Origin: an uncultured Clostridia bacterium
GTDB taxonomy: Bacteria; Bacillota; Clostridia; Oscillospirales; Ruminococcaceae
DNA: 39,546 nucleotides
Reading direction: 5' to 3'
Assembly (NCBI GenBank): GCA_947166945.1
Contig: CAMVGH010000013.1
Span: forward strand, 1-39,546
The notes beneath the pieces are model-generated. The model did not search any database. It was not told the origin of the DNA and saw nothing but the letters and a program-made list of their open reading frames with translations. This document shows, in pieces, positions 1 to 9,161 of the stretch. The stretch's first letter is position 1. Each line of letters begins with the position of its first letter. A program made the translations under genes and the position numbers.

Positions 1-9
1 GGGCTGGCC

Positions 10-91
10 GCCGGAGGCACTCAAGCGCAGCGACCGCTCTCCCCCTGCCCGCCGGAGGCACTCGAGCGTAAGCGGCCACTCAAGCGTAAGC
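10..91. repeat. Short direct repeats downstream of cdaR
   Basis: Two 18-bp copies of a GCCGGAGGCACTC(A/G)AGCG unit lie at 10-27 and 51-68 with one mismatch, and a partial copy, CACTCAAGCG, follows at 77-86. The octamer GCGTAAGC occurs at 66-73 and 84-91. They fill the gap between the cdaR stop and the window edge. Function is not visible; the array may continue outside the window. Confidence 0.55.
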
Positions 92-97
92 AGTCAG

Positions 98-1417
98 TCA
101 CTCTGCCTCGACAGTCTCGGCATCCTCGACCGCGTCTGTTATGAGCAGCTCGACAGTATAGGATTCCCCGGCGACCCACGCATTAACATTACCGCCGGTA
201 AGCCGGAAAGTAGTGGAAACAGTCTTGGTACCCTCTTTCAATTCCATACCGAGCAGATTGACAGTAGCAAAGATGTTGGAAGATGTCATGGTCTGGATAT
301 AATTGGAATATCCTACCACATTTACCAGTATTTCGTTTGTAAGGATCTTCACATCGTAGTTTGACGGCTTGTTGATGACCGTGATATTGTCGGACGGAAC
401 CGTAAATCCGAGCTGACCGAAGTCTTCGGACTGCGGGAATGTTACGGTTATCGACTTGTTGCCTGAAATGTTCTTGTAGCCTTCGGGCAGTTCTATCGGC
501 AGTGTGACACCGCCCTGAAGATCTTTCAGAGTAAGGGAGCTGAGCGATATCTCGCCTATGTCTATCGCGTCGAGATTGTCTATCGAACTGTCAGGAGAAG
601 CGATAGTAAGCTCATCTATCGACATCATATATTCAAGATCGTTGACGGAGAAACCGGAAGAATTGTTTGAGCCGGTGAATTTTACCTGAATGGGCAATGT
701 CTTGACCTTGTAAACAGGCACATTCACAACGAACTCGTTTGCACTGCACGCCAGCGAGGGTGCGACAAGCTTGATGCCGTTTCTGCTGAAATACATCGGA
801 GTTGCGCTTATCGCCATGGAATGATCGATCTTGCCTTCCTCGTATTTTGCTACAGCCTGGATATGATCTACGGAGTTGACAAGAGTCTCTTCACCTGTTA
901 TTTCCACAACATCCGGATACACGGTAACATCGCCCTCGATCTGCATACCGTCCGCAATTGTAAGACTGTTGGTATTCGGTGTGACGCTGACTTCCCTTGA
1001 AACGATCTTTACGACAGTGACCGTCGCGGCAAGATTTTTGGTAGAGACTGTGCATTCCGCATCGGAATTGGTGAGAGTTACATGGATCGGAACGTTATAG
1101 GTGCCGGAACTGTAGATCTCGGACAGATCGCATGAAGCACGGAAATCATCGGCTGTCAGGTTGCTCAGGGAGTAGCGCTTGCCTTCTATCTGTATTGTGA
1201 CTTTGGTTGTGTCGATAGAAGAGATATGGAGATTTTCGTCCTCCATGAAAGTTGTCGGTTCGCACGATACCGGTATATCCTGAATATGCATCGAGATGTC
1301 CGGGAATATCTGAACCGAGATGAATACCCAGATTATCACCGAAATAATGAGAGCCTGAATGATCGTTTTCAGATTATTCACAAATCCGTTCGCAAATCTT
1401 TTGAATACTGCGTTCAT
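98..1417 (-). CDS. cdaR: CdaR (YbbR-domain regulator of the c-di-AMP cyclase CdaA)
   Basis: This 439-residue protein has one N-terminal membrane segment (about residues 19-37) followed by tandem YbbR-type beta-rich repeats outside the membrane. In the CdaA/CdaR family, CdaR binds the membrane cyclase CdaA and tunes c-di-AMP synthesis. The ATG start overlaps the cdaA stop in an ATGA tetranucleotide, so the two are translationally coupled, which is the usual cdaA-cdaR arrangement. In Firmicutes glmM usually follows; here that position falls outside the window. The C-terminus ends in an acidic tail (DAVEDAETVEAE). The repeats are individually divergent, so the family call rests on length, topology and linkage together. 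Confidence 0.9.
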   Translation of the reverse strand: MNAVFKRFANGFVNNLKTIIQALIISVIIWVFISVQIFPDISMHIQDIPVSCEPTTFMEDENLHISSIDTTKVTIQIEGKRYSLSNLTADDFRASCDLSEIYSSGTYNVPIHVTLTNSDAECTVSTKNLAATVTVVKIVSREVSVTPNTNSLTIADGMQIEGDVTVYPDVVEITGEETLVNSVDHIQAVAKYEEGKIDHSMAISATPMYFSRNGIKLVAPSLACSANEFVVNVPVYKVKTLPIQVKFTGSNNSSGFSVNDLEYMMSIDELTIASPDSSIDNLDAIDIGEISLSSLTLKDLQGGVTLPIELPEGYKNISGNKSITVTFPQSEDFGQLGFTVPSDNITVINKPSNYDVKILTNEILVNVVGYSNYIQTMTSSNIFATVNLLGMELKEGTKTVSTTFRLTGGNVNAWVAGESYTVELLITDAVEDAETVEAE

Positions 1418-2307
1418 TCCTGCTCACCGCCTTTCTTTCCGCGGTTTGCACGCTGCTTTTTCGGTTTCTTGCTGTCCGGTGTCTCTGTAATAAGCTTATT
1501 GCGCAGATACGTACACAGCTTCTCGCGGTCAAACCCACGTTCAAGACTGCCGTTCTCCGCTATGGAGATCATACCTGTCTCCTCGGAGACAACAATGATT
1601 ATGGCATCGGAAACTTCACTCATACCGATCGCGGCACGGTGGCGGGAACCGAGTTCCTTGTTAATGAGTTCCTCTTTTGAAGGCTTCGGCAGGAAGCACC
1701 CGGCAGCGTGTATCATACCGTCGCGCATAATAACGGCACCGTCATGGAGCGGTGTGTTCGGGAAGAATATATTGCGGAAAAGCTCCTCGCTCGGGATAGC
1801 ATTGATGATCGTTCCTGTCTCTATCTGCTCACCGAGCTTTGTCTGCCGTTCAATAACGATCAGCGCACCGGTAGCTGTACGGGATAGCTTCTCACAGGCA
1901 AGCCCTATCTGTTCCACCGCGTAGTTCTCCTTGTCCTGCGCCTCCGGGAAAGAGGTATCGAAAAGCTGTATCGGCTTCATCATCTTCGATCTGCCCACCT
2001 TTTCGAGAGCACGCCGCAGTTCCGGCTGGAACATGACAATGAAGGCGAGCAGTCCCACATTTATGACCATTTCGCCTATGACTTTCATAGCCTTGAATTC
2101 AAACTGATTGAGCAGGAAAAGAACAGCCGCCAGAACCATAACGCCCTTTATCAGCTGTTCGGCTCTGGTCTCATGTACAAGCTTTATGACCCAGTACAGG
2201 ATCACTGCAAGAAAAAGTATGTCAAGAATATCAATAAAAGTAATGGAACGGAACACGCTTACAAGCGAATTCCATATATCACTGAGGTAGTAAAGCAATT
2301 CAAGCAC
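1414..2307 (-). CDS. cdaA: Diadenylate cyclase CdaA
   Basis: This is a membrane-bound diadenylate cyclase that makes c-di-AMP from two ATP. Three hydrophobic segments occupy about residues 20-95 and are followed by a DAC domain. The catalytic DGA motif is at residues 189-191 (in PLHDGAV) and the RHR motif at 222-224 (in LGSRHRAAIG), both intact. Length (297 aa) suits the family. The start is a GTG at 2307 with a weak ribosome site, chosen because the following residues (LELLYYLSDIW) match where family members begin. It is transcribed with cdaR and diverges from the rpiR-family gene. c-di-AMP controls potassium and osmotic balance and wall homeostasis in Firmicutes. Confidence 0.95.
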   Translation of the reverse strand: MLELLYYLSDIWNSLVSVFRSITFIDILDILFLAVILYWVIKLVHETRAEQLIKGVMVLAAVLFLLNQFEFKAMKVIGEMVINVGLLAFIVMFQPELRRALEKVGRSKMMKPIQLFDTSFPEAQDKENYAVEQIGLACEKLSRTATGALIVIERQTKLGEQIETGTIINAIPSEELFRNIFFPNTPLHDGAVIMRDGMIHAAGCFLPKPSKEELINKELGSRHRAAIGMSEVSDAIIIVVSEETGMISIAENGSLERGFDREKLCTYLRNKLITETPDSKKPKKQRANRGKKGGEQE

Positions 2308-2337
2308 CCTGTTTTGTATAAGAATAGTGACAAAGAC

Positions 2338-2390
2338 ACATTATTATAATGTCACATAATATATTGTATCATATTTTTGTAAAATTGCAA
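2338..2390 (-). promoter_or_regulatory. Candidate cdaA promoter and palindrome
   Basis: On the minus strand TTGCAA (2385-2390) and TACAAT (2363-2368) are separated by 16 bp, a plausible housekeeping promoter. A 15-bp perfect palindrome, ACATTAT-T-ATAATGT (2338-2352), lies just downstream in the untranslated leader and could be an operator. No regulator can be assigned. Confidence 0.4.
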
Positions 2391-2472
2391 GTGTTTTTGC
2401 GCGATTTTTACGATTTTTTTTGAACTATACCCTGCATTTGCAATTTTGCCGCCGGGAAATTGCATTTTTGTA

Positions 2473-2501
2473 TTGATTTTTTCGGAAAAAGGTTGTATAA
2501 T
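2473..2501 (+). promoter_or_regulatory. Promoter of the rpiR-family gene
   Basis: TTGATT (2473-2478), a 17-bp spacer and a consensus TATAAT (2496-2501) lie 34 bp before the ATG at 2535. This fits a housekeeping sigma-A promoter with a short leader. Confidence 0.65.
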
Positions 2502-2534
2502 AGAAGAAATCGTAAATATGCGGAGGAAAAAAAG

Positions 2535-3401
2535 ATGTCCGTCAATCTTATAGCCGACATAGAAGAGAGAATGCCGGAGTTTTCAAAAAGTCAGAGGTAT
2601 ATTGCAAAATATATAACAGAACATTACGAGAAAGCCGCTTTCATGACAGCGGCAAAACTCGGTGCCGCCGTCGGTGTAAGCGAAAGTACCGTGGTGAGAT
2701 TCGCAGATGAAATGGGGTTTGACGGATATCCGGAAATGCAGAAGGCTCTCCGGAGCTACGGCAGGAACCGTCTCACAACATTGCAGAGACTGGATATCTC
2801 CAACGACCGCTTCGGCGGAGAAGATATAATCAAGACCGTAATGTCGCAGGATATCGAGAGAATACGCTATACTCTCGAAAATATGTCGGAAGAAGTATTT
2901 ACCGAGGCGGTTGACCGCATAATCTCAGCAGAACACGTTTATATCTTCGGAGCTATGAGCAGCGACATTCTCGCCCGTTTCCTCAGTAACTACCTCAGTC
3001 TCTCCTGCCCCAGCGTCATTCACGTACAGCCCATAAATTCCAGCGGCATCTTACAGCAGCTTATCCGTGTCACCGACCGCGACGTGTTCATCTCGATATC
3101 ATTCCCCCGCTATTTCAACAATACCCTCACAGCTACCGCATTCGCCAAGAAATGCGGCGCGGATATCATAGCCATAACCGATTCCGAAGCCTCTCCCCTT
3201 GCGGAGTATGCCGACCAGCTCCTGCTCGCCAAGAGCGACATCATCAGCTACGCCGACAGCCTTGCCGCTCCGCTCAGTCTCATCAATGCCCTTGTAGCCG
3301 CCGTCGGTATGCGCAACAGTACCCGTCTCGAAGATACTCTCACCCGCCTTGAGGAAGTGTGGGCAGAGAATGACGCTTACAAGAAAGATGACGAGACATA
3401 A
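2535..3401 (+). CDS. RpiR/MurR-family transcriptional regulator (HTH + SIS)
   Basis: This 288-residue regulator has an N-terminal HTH_6 domain (about residues 1-75, with TAAKLGAAVGVSESTVVRFADEMGF as helix-turn-helix) and a C-terminal SIS phosphosugar-binding domain (about 115-250). Family members sense phosphosugars and control sugar or amino-sugar genes. The start at 2535 is chosen because GGAGG at 2522-2526 stands 8 bp before it; an upstream in-frame ATG has no such site. It is monocistronic, with its own promoter and a terminator just after the stop. It does not lie beside a sugar uptake operon, so its target is unknown; the cellobiose phosphorylase 3 kb away is only a possibility. Confidence 0.88.
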   Translation: MSVNLIADIEERMPEFSKSQRYIAKYITEHYEKAAFMTAAKLGAAVGVSESTVVRFADEMGFDGYPEMQKALRSYGRNRLTTLQRLDISNDRFGGEDIIKTVMSQDIERIRYTLENMSEEVFTEAVDRIISAEHVYIFGAMSSDILARFLSNYLSLSCPSVIHVQPINSSGILQQLIRVTDRDVFISISFPRYFNNTLTATAFAKKCGADIIAITDSEASPLAEYADQLLLAKSDIISYADSLAAPLSLINALVAAVGMRNSTRLEDTLTRLEEVWAENDAYKKDDET

Positions 3402-3415
3402 TTTATGACAACATA

Positions 3416-3452
3416 AAAAGGCTGCCGCATCAGAGGTGCGACAGTCTTTTTT
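3416..3452. terminator. Terminator between rpiR-family gene and anti-sigma gene
   Basis: An imperfect stem (CTGCCGCA pairing with TGCGACAG, one mismatch) is followed by a T-run on the plus strand and preceded by an A-run, so it can stop transcription from both convergent genes. Confidence 0.75.
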
Positions 3453-3456
3453 GTTA

Positions 3457-4974
3457 TCACTCAGGCATCTGTATCTGCACAGCCGTTTCCACCGGGGTAA
3501 GTTCATCGACATTCTCATATTCAATATCCCAGAAACTTCTCGGCATAAATTCCGCCCGCTTGATCTTCAGTCCGTTTATGGAAAACTCTTTCATCTGTGT
3601 AAGGTCTGTATCTTCATCGGGGACAATAAGCAAGTTCTCGTGATATTTTCCGGTACTTTCGTCATAGTTCTCCGTTCCGGAGTGACCTCTGCTTTTATAA
3701 ACAGTACCGTCCGGAGATGTCCATTCAACTGTGATGTTCGGCGACTTCCACGATTTATCACTTGTGAAGTACATTTCAAGCCCGAAGGGAGAAATCCAAA
3801 TCCATTCGAGAGTCTCGTCCGGTATGCCGAATTGCGTCATATCGACACCGACACGCTCCGTAAGCGGTTCGTAGTCTGCAATACCGCTCACATTGATGAC
3901 CTCTATTGCTTTTGGCTTTCCTTCTGTCGTTACTGCGCCGAGATCTAACAGCTCTAATATGTCTGTCTCGCCGTCGGGAACAGGTATCAGCGCACTGAAC
4001 GTAAATGTTCCGTCGTCGTTCTTACGTCCTCCCTGAATTATGTTACGGGGATTCTTGACTGACCTTATCCCAATATGTGTTTCATCGTCTATATCGCCCG
4101 TAAGCTTTAATTTCAGTATCCGTCCGTCATATATCCGTCCCGGCAGTATTTTTACATTCCCCTCACCGAGCGCAAGTGTAACACCTGTATGGTCGAGCAT
4201 ACCGTCGGTTATCTGAACCTGTGGGATATTATATGTTGTATCATCTGTCCATTCGGCTGTTGCCGTAGTTGCGATATCGGATACTTCCGTTGTCACAGTG
4301 GTTTCGGAAGTTTCAACAGGCGTTATTTCGGCGACTGTCGTGTATTCCGCATTATTGTCAAGCTCCGCAATTTTATTACTGTATTCTTTCAAAATTCTGT
4401 TATAATACTCTATCTGTTTTTCAAACTCTTCAATGCTTTTTTCTGTTTCCGGATCATCGGGAAGAGTCTGGAGACGTACAAGCTCCACCATAAGTGCATT
4501 TCTCTTGTCAAATGTTTCATCGTATTTCTTCTGATACTCTGCTTTCTCAGACGTGCGATCAAGTCCGTCGGAGCTGTATGCATGAAAGATAGTTGTGAAC
4601 TCCGGCTGTTCCTCCCCTGTTGTTGTCTCCGCCGCTGCATTCTGCGAATACCCCGCGCCGTTGCTGCTCTCGATTCCTCCCTCTTTCAGCCCGCCGTGTT
4701 CGTTAAGCCAGTTAAGCCCGAACCCCGCGCCGGCGATGACTGCCGCCGTTGCCGCAAGCGCTGCCACAGCTCTCACTATCGGAGCCTTTCCCGGTTTATG
4801 ATCTGCCTGCGGCATGGGTTGCCCGTCGGCAAGGTAAACCGCGCTGTTTGTATTCTTTCTTTCCTTCTCCATTTTATCAGCCCTTTCGATTATGCCTCTT
4901 ACAAAATCTTCGTCGCACGATGCCGGCGTTATTTTGTCAAAAGCATCTCTGAATATCCTGTTATATTCCGTCAT
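3457..4974 (-). CDS. Membrane anti-sigma-like protein with Thr-rich linker
   Basis: The protein has about 505 residues: a cytoplasmic N-terminus (about 1-70), one membrane segment (about 72-95, in VRAVAALAATAAVIAGAGFGL), a predicted coiled coil (about 140-205), a Thr/Glu-rich linker and a large extracytoplasmic C-terminal region without a family I recognise. Its start lies inside the preceding ECF sigma gene (14-bp overlap; GGAAGTGAG sits just before the ATG at 4974), so the two are translationally coupled. By position and topology it is inferred to be the anti-sigma factor that holds the sigma at the membrane until an envelope signal arrives. No zinc-binding HxxxCxxC anti-sigma motif is present, so the mode of binding is unknown. 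Confidence 0.65.
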   Translation of the reverse strand: MTEYNRIFRDAFDKITPASCDEDFVRGIIERADKMEKERKNTNSAVYLADGQPMPQADHKPGKAPIVRAVAALAATAAVIAGAGFGLNWLNEHGGLKEGGIESSNGAGYSQNAAAETTTGEEQPEFTTIFHAYSSDGLDRTSEKAEYQKKYDETFDKRNALMVELVRLQTLPDDPETEKSIEEFEKQIEYYNRILKEYSNKIAELDNNAEYTTVAEITPVETSETTVTTEVSDIATTATAEWTDDTTYNIPQVQITDGMLDHTGVTLALGEGNVKILPGRIYDGRILKLKLTGDIDDETHIGIRSVKNPRNIIQGGRKNDDGTFTFSALIPVPDGETDILELLDLGAVTTEGKPKAIEVINVSGIADYEPLTERVGVDMTQFGIPDETLEWIWISPFGLEMYFTSDKSWKSPNITVEWTSPDGTVYKSRGHSGTENYDESTGKYHENLLIVPDEDTDLTQMKEFSINGLKIKRAEFMPRSFWDIEYENVDELTPVETAVQIQMPE

Positions 4975-5464
4975 GAAGCTCACTTCCTTTCCCGCAGTCA
5001 TTTTGTTCCAGCAATGATCTCAGGCGTTTGCGCCCGCGCCATAACTGCGACGTGACCGCTGTCTCGGTCTCACCGAGAAACTTTGCGATCTCCTTTACGG
5101 AATACTCTTCGTAATAGTACATATAAAGGACTGTGCGTGTCTTTACCGGCAGTTTTGACATAAGAGCCGGCAGTTCCCCGCCCTTGTCCACGCTTGCGGG
5201 AGCCTCCATATCGTCGGTCAGCGGTTCAGAGAATTTATACCAGTGTGATTTCAGCAGGTCCTTGCACCTGTTCGCGGCTACTCTGAAAAGCCATGCTTTT
5301 GCCTCCTCGTCTATGAGGAATTCTGTGCCGCTCCGGAACAGCTTTAAAAAAGCCTCCTGCGTCACATCTTCGGCATCGGCGTGGTTTTTTGTATAGCACA
5401 GTGCGAGCCTGTACACATTCGCACGGTATTTCCCGACAAGTCGGGTCAGCTCTTGTTCTGTCAT
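4961..5464 (-). CDS. ECF-type RNA polymerase sigma factor
   Basis: This 167-residue sigma-70 family protein has region 2 (about residues 8-75, with DAEDVTQEAFLKLF) and region 4 (about 110-155, with YSVKEIAKFLGETETAVTSQLWRGRKRL as the -35-binding HTH) and no region 3 or 1, which is the ECF layout. GAGG lies 8 bp before the ATG. It heads a two-gene unit with the membrane protein at 3457-4974. The promoter region carries a motif shared with the second ECF operon (see 35097-35129), which suggests autoregulation or a common regulator. Confidence 0.92.
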   Translation of the reverse strand: MTEQELTRLVGKYRANVYRLALCYTKNHADAEDVTQEAFLKLFRSGTEFLIDEEAKAWLFRVAANRCKDLLKSHWYKFSEPLTDDMEAPASVDKGGELPALMSKLPVKTRTVLYMYYYEEYSVKEIAKFLGETETAVTSQLWRGRKRLRSLLEQNDCGKGSELHDGI

Positions 5465-5496
5465 TATATGTACCTCATTCTGAAAGGACCTTTCAT

Positions 5497-5529
5497 ATAA
5501 TAAACGATCGGAAGGGGCATTTTGTCACA
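5497..5529 (-). promoter_or_regulatory. Candidate ECF-type promoter (TGTGAC-N17-CGTTTATTAT)
   Basis: On the minus strand TGTGAC (5524-5529) and CGTTTATTAT (5497-5506) are separated by 17 bp, upstream of the ECF sigma gene. The same pair of elements at the same spacing occurs before the other ECF gene at 35097-35129. This is read directly from the sequence; which sigma uses it is inference. Confidence 0.55.
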
Positions 5530-5545
5530 GTTTTCCGAAAAAATT

Positions 5546-5580
5546 CAAAAAAAGACTGCACGGCAATGACCGTACAGCCT
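5546..5580 (-). terminator. Terminator of the phosphoribosyltransferase-like gene
   Basis: On the minus strand a stem with arms GGCTGTACGG and CCGTGCAGTC encloses a 6-nt loop and is followed by a run of T. It ends the 5598-6236 gene before the ECF operon begins. Confidence 0.8.
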
Positions 5581-5597
5581 TTCTCGGAGAATTTCCA

Positions 5598-6236
5598 TCA
5601 GAGTTTGGAATAACCGAACGCATTTACGAGCGCGTCTATCTTCTGCTTTGCCTTGCACATGGGGCATTCCGAAGCGGCGTAAGTGTGATAATCCGGGATA
5701 TCCTCGGGTGTGAAGATAGCGTCCACCTTTATGCCGATGATCTCGTCGATAGCGCTGAACAGAGCGCAGCAGCCGGCGAGCTTTCCGCTGTAATAATCGA
5801 GGCAGCGCGCGAATCTCTCTATCGACCAGCCTGTGGAAGCCGAGGAGATGAGCAGGCGTATCTGTTTGTTCCAGATCTTCTTCTGCGCGTCGTCGCGGAA
5901 TATCATCTGTCCGTTGGAGTTGATCTCGGGTGTAAGGATATCTATATCCTTTCCGGAGTTGATCGAGGTCATACCGGAATCCGAAAGCTCCTGCGCAAGA
6001 TAGGCACCGAGGGTCTCCGTACCTTCAAGGCAGATGATCGTATCCACCTGTACCGAAGCATACTTTGTGGCGATCACTTTTGCTGTCTCTCTTGCCATGA
6101 AGAAACTTGTCTTGATGGAGTTCAGATCGACGTAATGATTTATGTGCGAATGGTTTGTTGCAAAATGTCCGGGTATGATACCCATACTGATCTTCTTGTT
6201 TCCCTTGGCTGAAATTGTTACTTTTCTGCTTTCCAT
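5598..6236 (-). CDS. Phosphoribosyltransferase-like protein (orotate PRTase-like)
   Basis: This 212-residue protein resembles the type I phosphoribosyltransferase fold, with a hood-like N-terminus, the stretch VDTIICLEGTETLGAYLAQEL and a C-terminal CPMCKAKQKID segment with a Cys pair. The start at 6236 follows GGAGG in a clear ribosome site; an upstream in-frame ATG lacks one. The segment where the PRPP-binding loop should lie reads LLISSASTGWSIE: the Thr-Gly is kept but the usual acidic pair is replaced by serines. Catalysis on orotate is therefore doubtful, and a binding or regulatory role is possible. It diverges from the cellobiose phosphorylase gene. Confidence 0.6.
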   Translation of the reverse strand: MESRKVTISAKGNKKISMGIIPGHFATNHSHINHYVDLNSIKTSFFMARETAKVIATKYASVQVDTIICLEGTETLGAYLAQELSDSGMTSINSGKDIDILTPEINSNGQMIFRDDAQKKIWNKQIRLLISSASTGWSIERFARCLDYYSGKLAGCCALFSAIDEIIGIKVDAIFTPEDIPDYHTYAASECPMCKAKQKIDALVNAFGYSKL

Positions 6237-6280
6237 ATAAACCTCCGTTCTGATTGCGGAAATGTTATTCTGCAACTTTC

Positions 6281-6309
6281 AGTATATCACACTTGCATAT
6301 TTTTTTCAA
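6281..6309 (-). promoter_or_regulatory. Promoter of the phosphoribosyltransferase-like gene
   Basis: On the minus strand TTGAAA (6304-6309) and TATACT (6281-6286) are separated by 17 bp, 45 bp before the ATG. The 302-bp intergenic region 6237-6538 also holds the oppositely directed phosphorylase promoter; nothing else was recognised between them. Confidence 0.6.
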
Positions 6310-6459
6310 TAGCGGATTATTAAAAATAATGTCGGGATTTTTGGTTATTTGTGACAAAAACCATTTTTATCCGACGTATCCCTCGTTTTGTCAATCTGCA
6401 CAATTTTTCTTGAAAATTATTGTCATAATTATAGATTTTATTGTAATCGTTTTCTTTTG

Positions 6460-6488
6460 TTGATATTTTCTACGAAATATTATATAAT
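6460..6488 (+). promoter_or_regulatory. Promoter of the cellobiose phosphorylase gene
   Basis: TTGATA (6460-6465) and TATAAT (6483-6488) are separated by 17 bp. The ribosome site AAAGGA lies before the ATG at 6539. Confidence 0.65.
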
Positions 6489-6538
6489 TGATATATATCG
6501 TTTGGAAGTTTCTTCCGAAGAAAGGACTGGTAAATTCA

Positions 6539-9040
6539 ATGAAATTCGGCTTTTTCGATGACGCTAACAAAGAATATGTCATCACTTCCCCCAGAACTCC
6601 CTACCCGTGGATAAACTACCTTGGCACACAGGGGTTCTTCTCGCTTATCTCGAATACCGCCGGCGGTTACAGCTTCTATAAGGACGCAAGGCTCCGCCGC
6701 ATCACACGCTACCGCTACAACAACGTCCCTGTTGATATGGGCGGCAGATACTTCTATATCAATGACGACGGTCATGTCTGGAATCCCGGCTGGTCCCCCG
6801 TAAAGACCGAACTGGACAACTATGAGTGCCGCCACGGTATGGGTTATACCATTATAAAGGGCGAGTCCAAGGGCGTCGAAGCTAAAGTAACATTCTTCGT
6901 TCCCCAGAACTTCAACGGCGAGATACAGAAAGTGACCATTAAAAACAAGACCGGCGCTTTCAAGAGCATCAAGCTGTTCAGTTTCCTCGAATGGTGTCTC
7001 TGGGACGCTCAGGACGACTCCACCAACTTCCAGAGAAACTTCAATACGGGCGAAGTGGAGATCGAAGGCTCCACTATCTACCATAAGACCGAATACAAGG
7101 AGAGACGCGACCATTATGCATTCTACTCCGTAAATACAAAGATCAGCGGCTTTGATACCGACAGAGAGTGCTTCCTCGGTCTGTACAACGGCTTCGGCGA
7201 GCCCCAGACAGTTATTCAGGGCAGCCCCAACAACTCCGTTGCGGACGGCTGGTCGCCCATTGCCTCCCACTATATCACAGTAGATCTCGAAGCAGGCGCA
7301 AGCAAGGATCTCGTTTTCGTTCTCGGTTACGTTGAAAACAAACCCGAAGAGAAATTTGCCCCCGATCTTACCCCCGATGACAAGATCATCACCACAGCAA
7401 ATTCCAAGAAGAATATCATCAACAAGACCAAGGCTCACGAAATGATCGCTCTCTGCGACACGGCAGAGAAGGCGGACAAGCTGTTTGCGGAGCTGAAGGC
7501 TTACTGGAACAATCTGCTCTGTCAGTACCATGTTGACTCCCCCGACGAGAAGGTCAACAGAATGGTCAATATCTGGAACCAGTACCAGTGTATGGTCACC
7601 TTCAATATGTCCCGTTCCGCTTCTTATTTCGAGAGCGGTATCGGCAGAGGAATGGGCTTCCGCGATTCCAACCAGGATCTCCTCGGCTTCGTTCACCAGA
7701 TACCCGAGAGAGCGCGTGAGCGTGTTCTCGACCTCGCGGCTACAATGCTCGAAGACGGCGGCGCTTACCACCAGTACCAGCCCCTTACCAAGAAGGGCAA
7801 CCATGAGCTCGGCTCCAACTTCAACGATGACCCGCTGTGGATGATCCTCGCGGTCGCGGCATATATCAAGGAAACAGGCGACAAGTCCATTCTCGACGAG
7901 GTAGTTCCTTACGAGAACGACGACAGCAAGGCTGCTTCCATGCTCGACCACATGAAGAGAGCGTTCAACCACGTTGTAAGAAAGGTCGGACCTCACGGTC
8001 TGCCGCTCAGCGGACGCGCGGACTGGAACGACTGCCTGAACCTTTCCTGCTTCTCGGACAAGCCGGGCGAGTCCTTCCAGACCTATAACAACAAGGAAAT
8101 GTTCAAGGATCCGCCGTTCTACAGCCAGATCGCAGAATCCGTAATGATCGCGGGTATGTTCTGCTTCATCGGTCCTGAATATGCCGCTATGTGCAGACTC
8201 ATGGGCGACGAGGAAGAAGCGAAGCGCGCAGACGCGGAAGTTGCCAAGATGAAGGAAGCCACCATGAAGTACGGCTTCGACGGCGAATGGTTCCTCCGTG
8301 CCTACGATCACAACGGACAGAAGGTCGGTTCCCATGAGAACGAGGAAGGCAAGATCTTCATCGAGCCTCAGGGCTTCTGCGTACTCGCTGGTCTCGGCAA
8401 GGAAACCGGCGACGATATAAAGACCCTCAACAGCGTTGACAAATACCTCAACTCCGACCACGGTCTGGTGCTGAACAACCCCGCATTCACCCACTACTAT
8501 ATCCAGTACGGTGAGATCTCCACATATCCCGGCGGATACAAGGAGAACGCAGGTATATTCTGCCACAACAACGCATGGATCATGTGCGCGGAAGCCGCTG
8601 TCGGCCGCGGAGACAAGGCATTTGAATACTATTCAAAGATAGCTCCGGCATTCAGGGAGGAACATTCCGATCTTCACAGGACCGAGCCCTATGTATATGC
8701 CCAGATGATCGCCGGAAAGGACGCTCCCCGTCACGGTGAGGCAAAGAACAGCTGGCTCACAGGTACCGCAGCTTGGAACTTCGTTGCTATCTCGCAGTAT
8801 ATACTTGGTGTCAAGCCCCAGTATGACGGTCTTAAGATCGACCCGTCCATTCCGAAGGCGTGGGACGGCTTCAAAATCTCCAGACTGTTCAGAGGCGCGA
8901 CATACAACGTGACCGTTAAGAACCCCGATCACGTTTCCAGCGGTGTCAAGTCCATGACAGTTGACGGAAAGCCTGTTGACGGCTGCGTTATACCCGCATT
9001 GGCAAACGGTGTTCATGAAGTTGAAGTAATACTCGGCTGA
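6539..9040 (+). CDS. cbp: Cellobiose phosphorylase (GH94)
   Basis: This 833-residue cytoplasmic enzyme (family members are about 810 aa) phosphorolyses cellobiose to glucose 1-phosphate and glucose, saving ATP during cellulose use. The N-terminus ([16 protein letters not shown], then [12 protein letters not shown]) is almost that of clostridial cellobiose phosphorylases. Order: N-terminal beta-sandwich (about 1-270), helical linker, (alpha/alpha)6 barrel (about 330-760), C-terminal beta domain. The motif [10 protein letters not shown] places the likely general acid at Asp498. The start follows AAAGGAC and fits the conserved N-terminus. It is a single gene with its own promoter and terminator; no transporter is adjacent. 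Cellobiose is the most likely substrate, but GH94 also includes cellodextrin and chitobiose enzymes. Confidence 0.95.
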   Translation: MKFGFFDDANKEYVITSPRTPYPWINYLGTQGFFSLISNTAGGYSFYKDARLRRITRYRYNNVPVDMGGRYFYINDDGHVWNPGWSPVKTELDNYECRHGMGYTIIKGESKGVEAKVTFFVPQNFNGEIQKVTIKNKTGAFKSIKLFSFLEWCLWDAQDDSTNFQRNFNTGEVEIEGSTIYHKTEYKERRDHYAFYSVNTKISGFDTDRECFLGLYNGFGEPQTVIQGSPNNSVADGWSPIASHYITVDLEAGASKDLVFVLGYVENKPEEKFAPDLTPDDKIITTANSKKNIINKTKAHEMIALCDTAEKADKLFAELKAYWNNLLCQYHVDSPDEKVNRMVNIWNQYQCMVTFNMSRSASYFESGIGRGMGFRDSNQDLLGFVHQIPERARERVLDLAATMLEDGGAYHQYQPLTKKGNHELGSNFNDDPLWMILAVAAYIKETGDKSILDEVVPYENDDSKAASMLDHMKRAFNHVVRKVGPHGLPLSGRADWNDCLNLSCFSDKPGESFQTYNNKEMFKDPPFYSQIAESVMIAGMFCFIGPEYAAMCRLMGDEEEAKRADAEVAKMKEATMKYGFDGEWFLRAYDHNGQKVGSHENEEGKIFIEPQGFCVLAGLGKETGDDIKTLNSVDKYLNSDHGLVLNNPAFTHYYIQYGEISTYPGGYKENAGIFCHNNAWIMCAEAAVGRGDKAFEYYSKIAPAFREEHSDLHRTEPYVYAQMIAGKDAPRHGEAKNSWLTGTAAWNFVAISQYILGVKPQYDGLKIDPSIPKAWDGFKISRLFRGATYNVTVKNPDHVSSGVKSMTVDGKPVDGCVIPALANGVHEVEVILG

Positions 9041-9054
9041 TCAAAAAGTTTTCA

Positions 9055-9086
9055 AAGCCCTCGCACAAAAAGGTGTGGGGGCTTTT
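9055..9086 (+). terminator. Terminator of the cellobiose phosphorylase gene
   Basis: A stem from AAGCCCTCGCAC pairing with GTGTGGGGGCTT is followed by TTTT, directly after the stop codon. Confidence 0.85.
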
Positions 9087-9161
9087 ATCATTTTACAACA
9101 GATTGTCATATAAATTTGTAGCAATCAACAAAAAGTATAAAAACAATCAAGTTTTTTTTGT

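Noticed and set aside
6536-8566. Long open frame antisense to the cellobiose phosphorylase
   Set aside because: It follows from the codon bias of the real gene on the other strand; no ribosome site or domain supports it.
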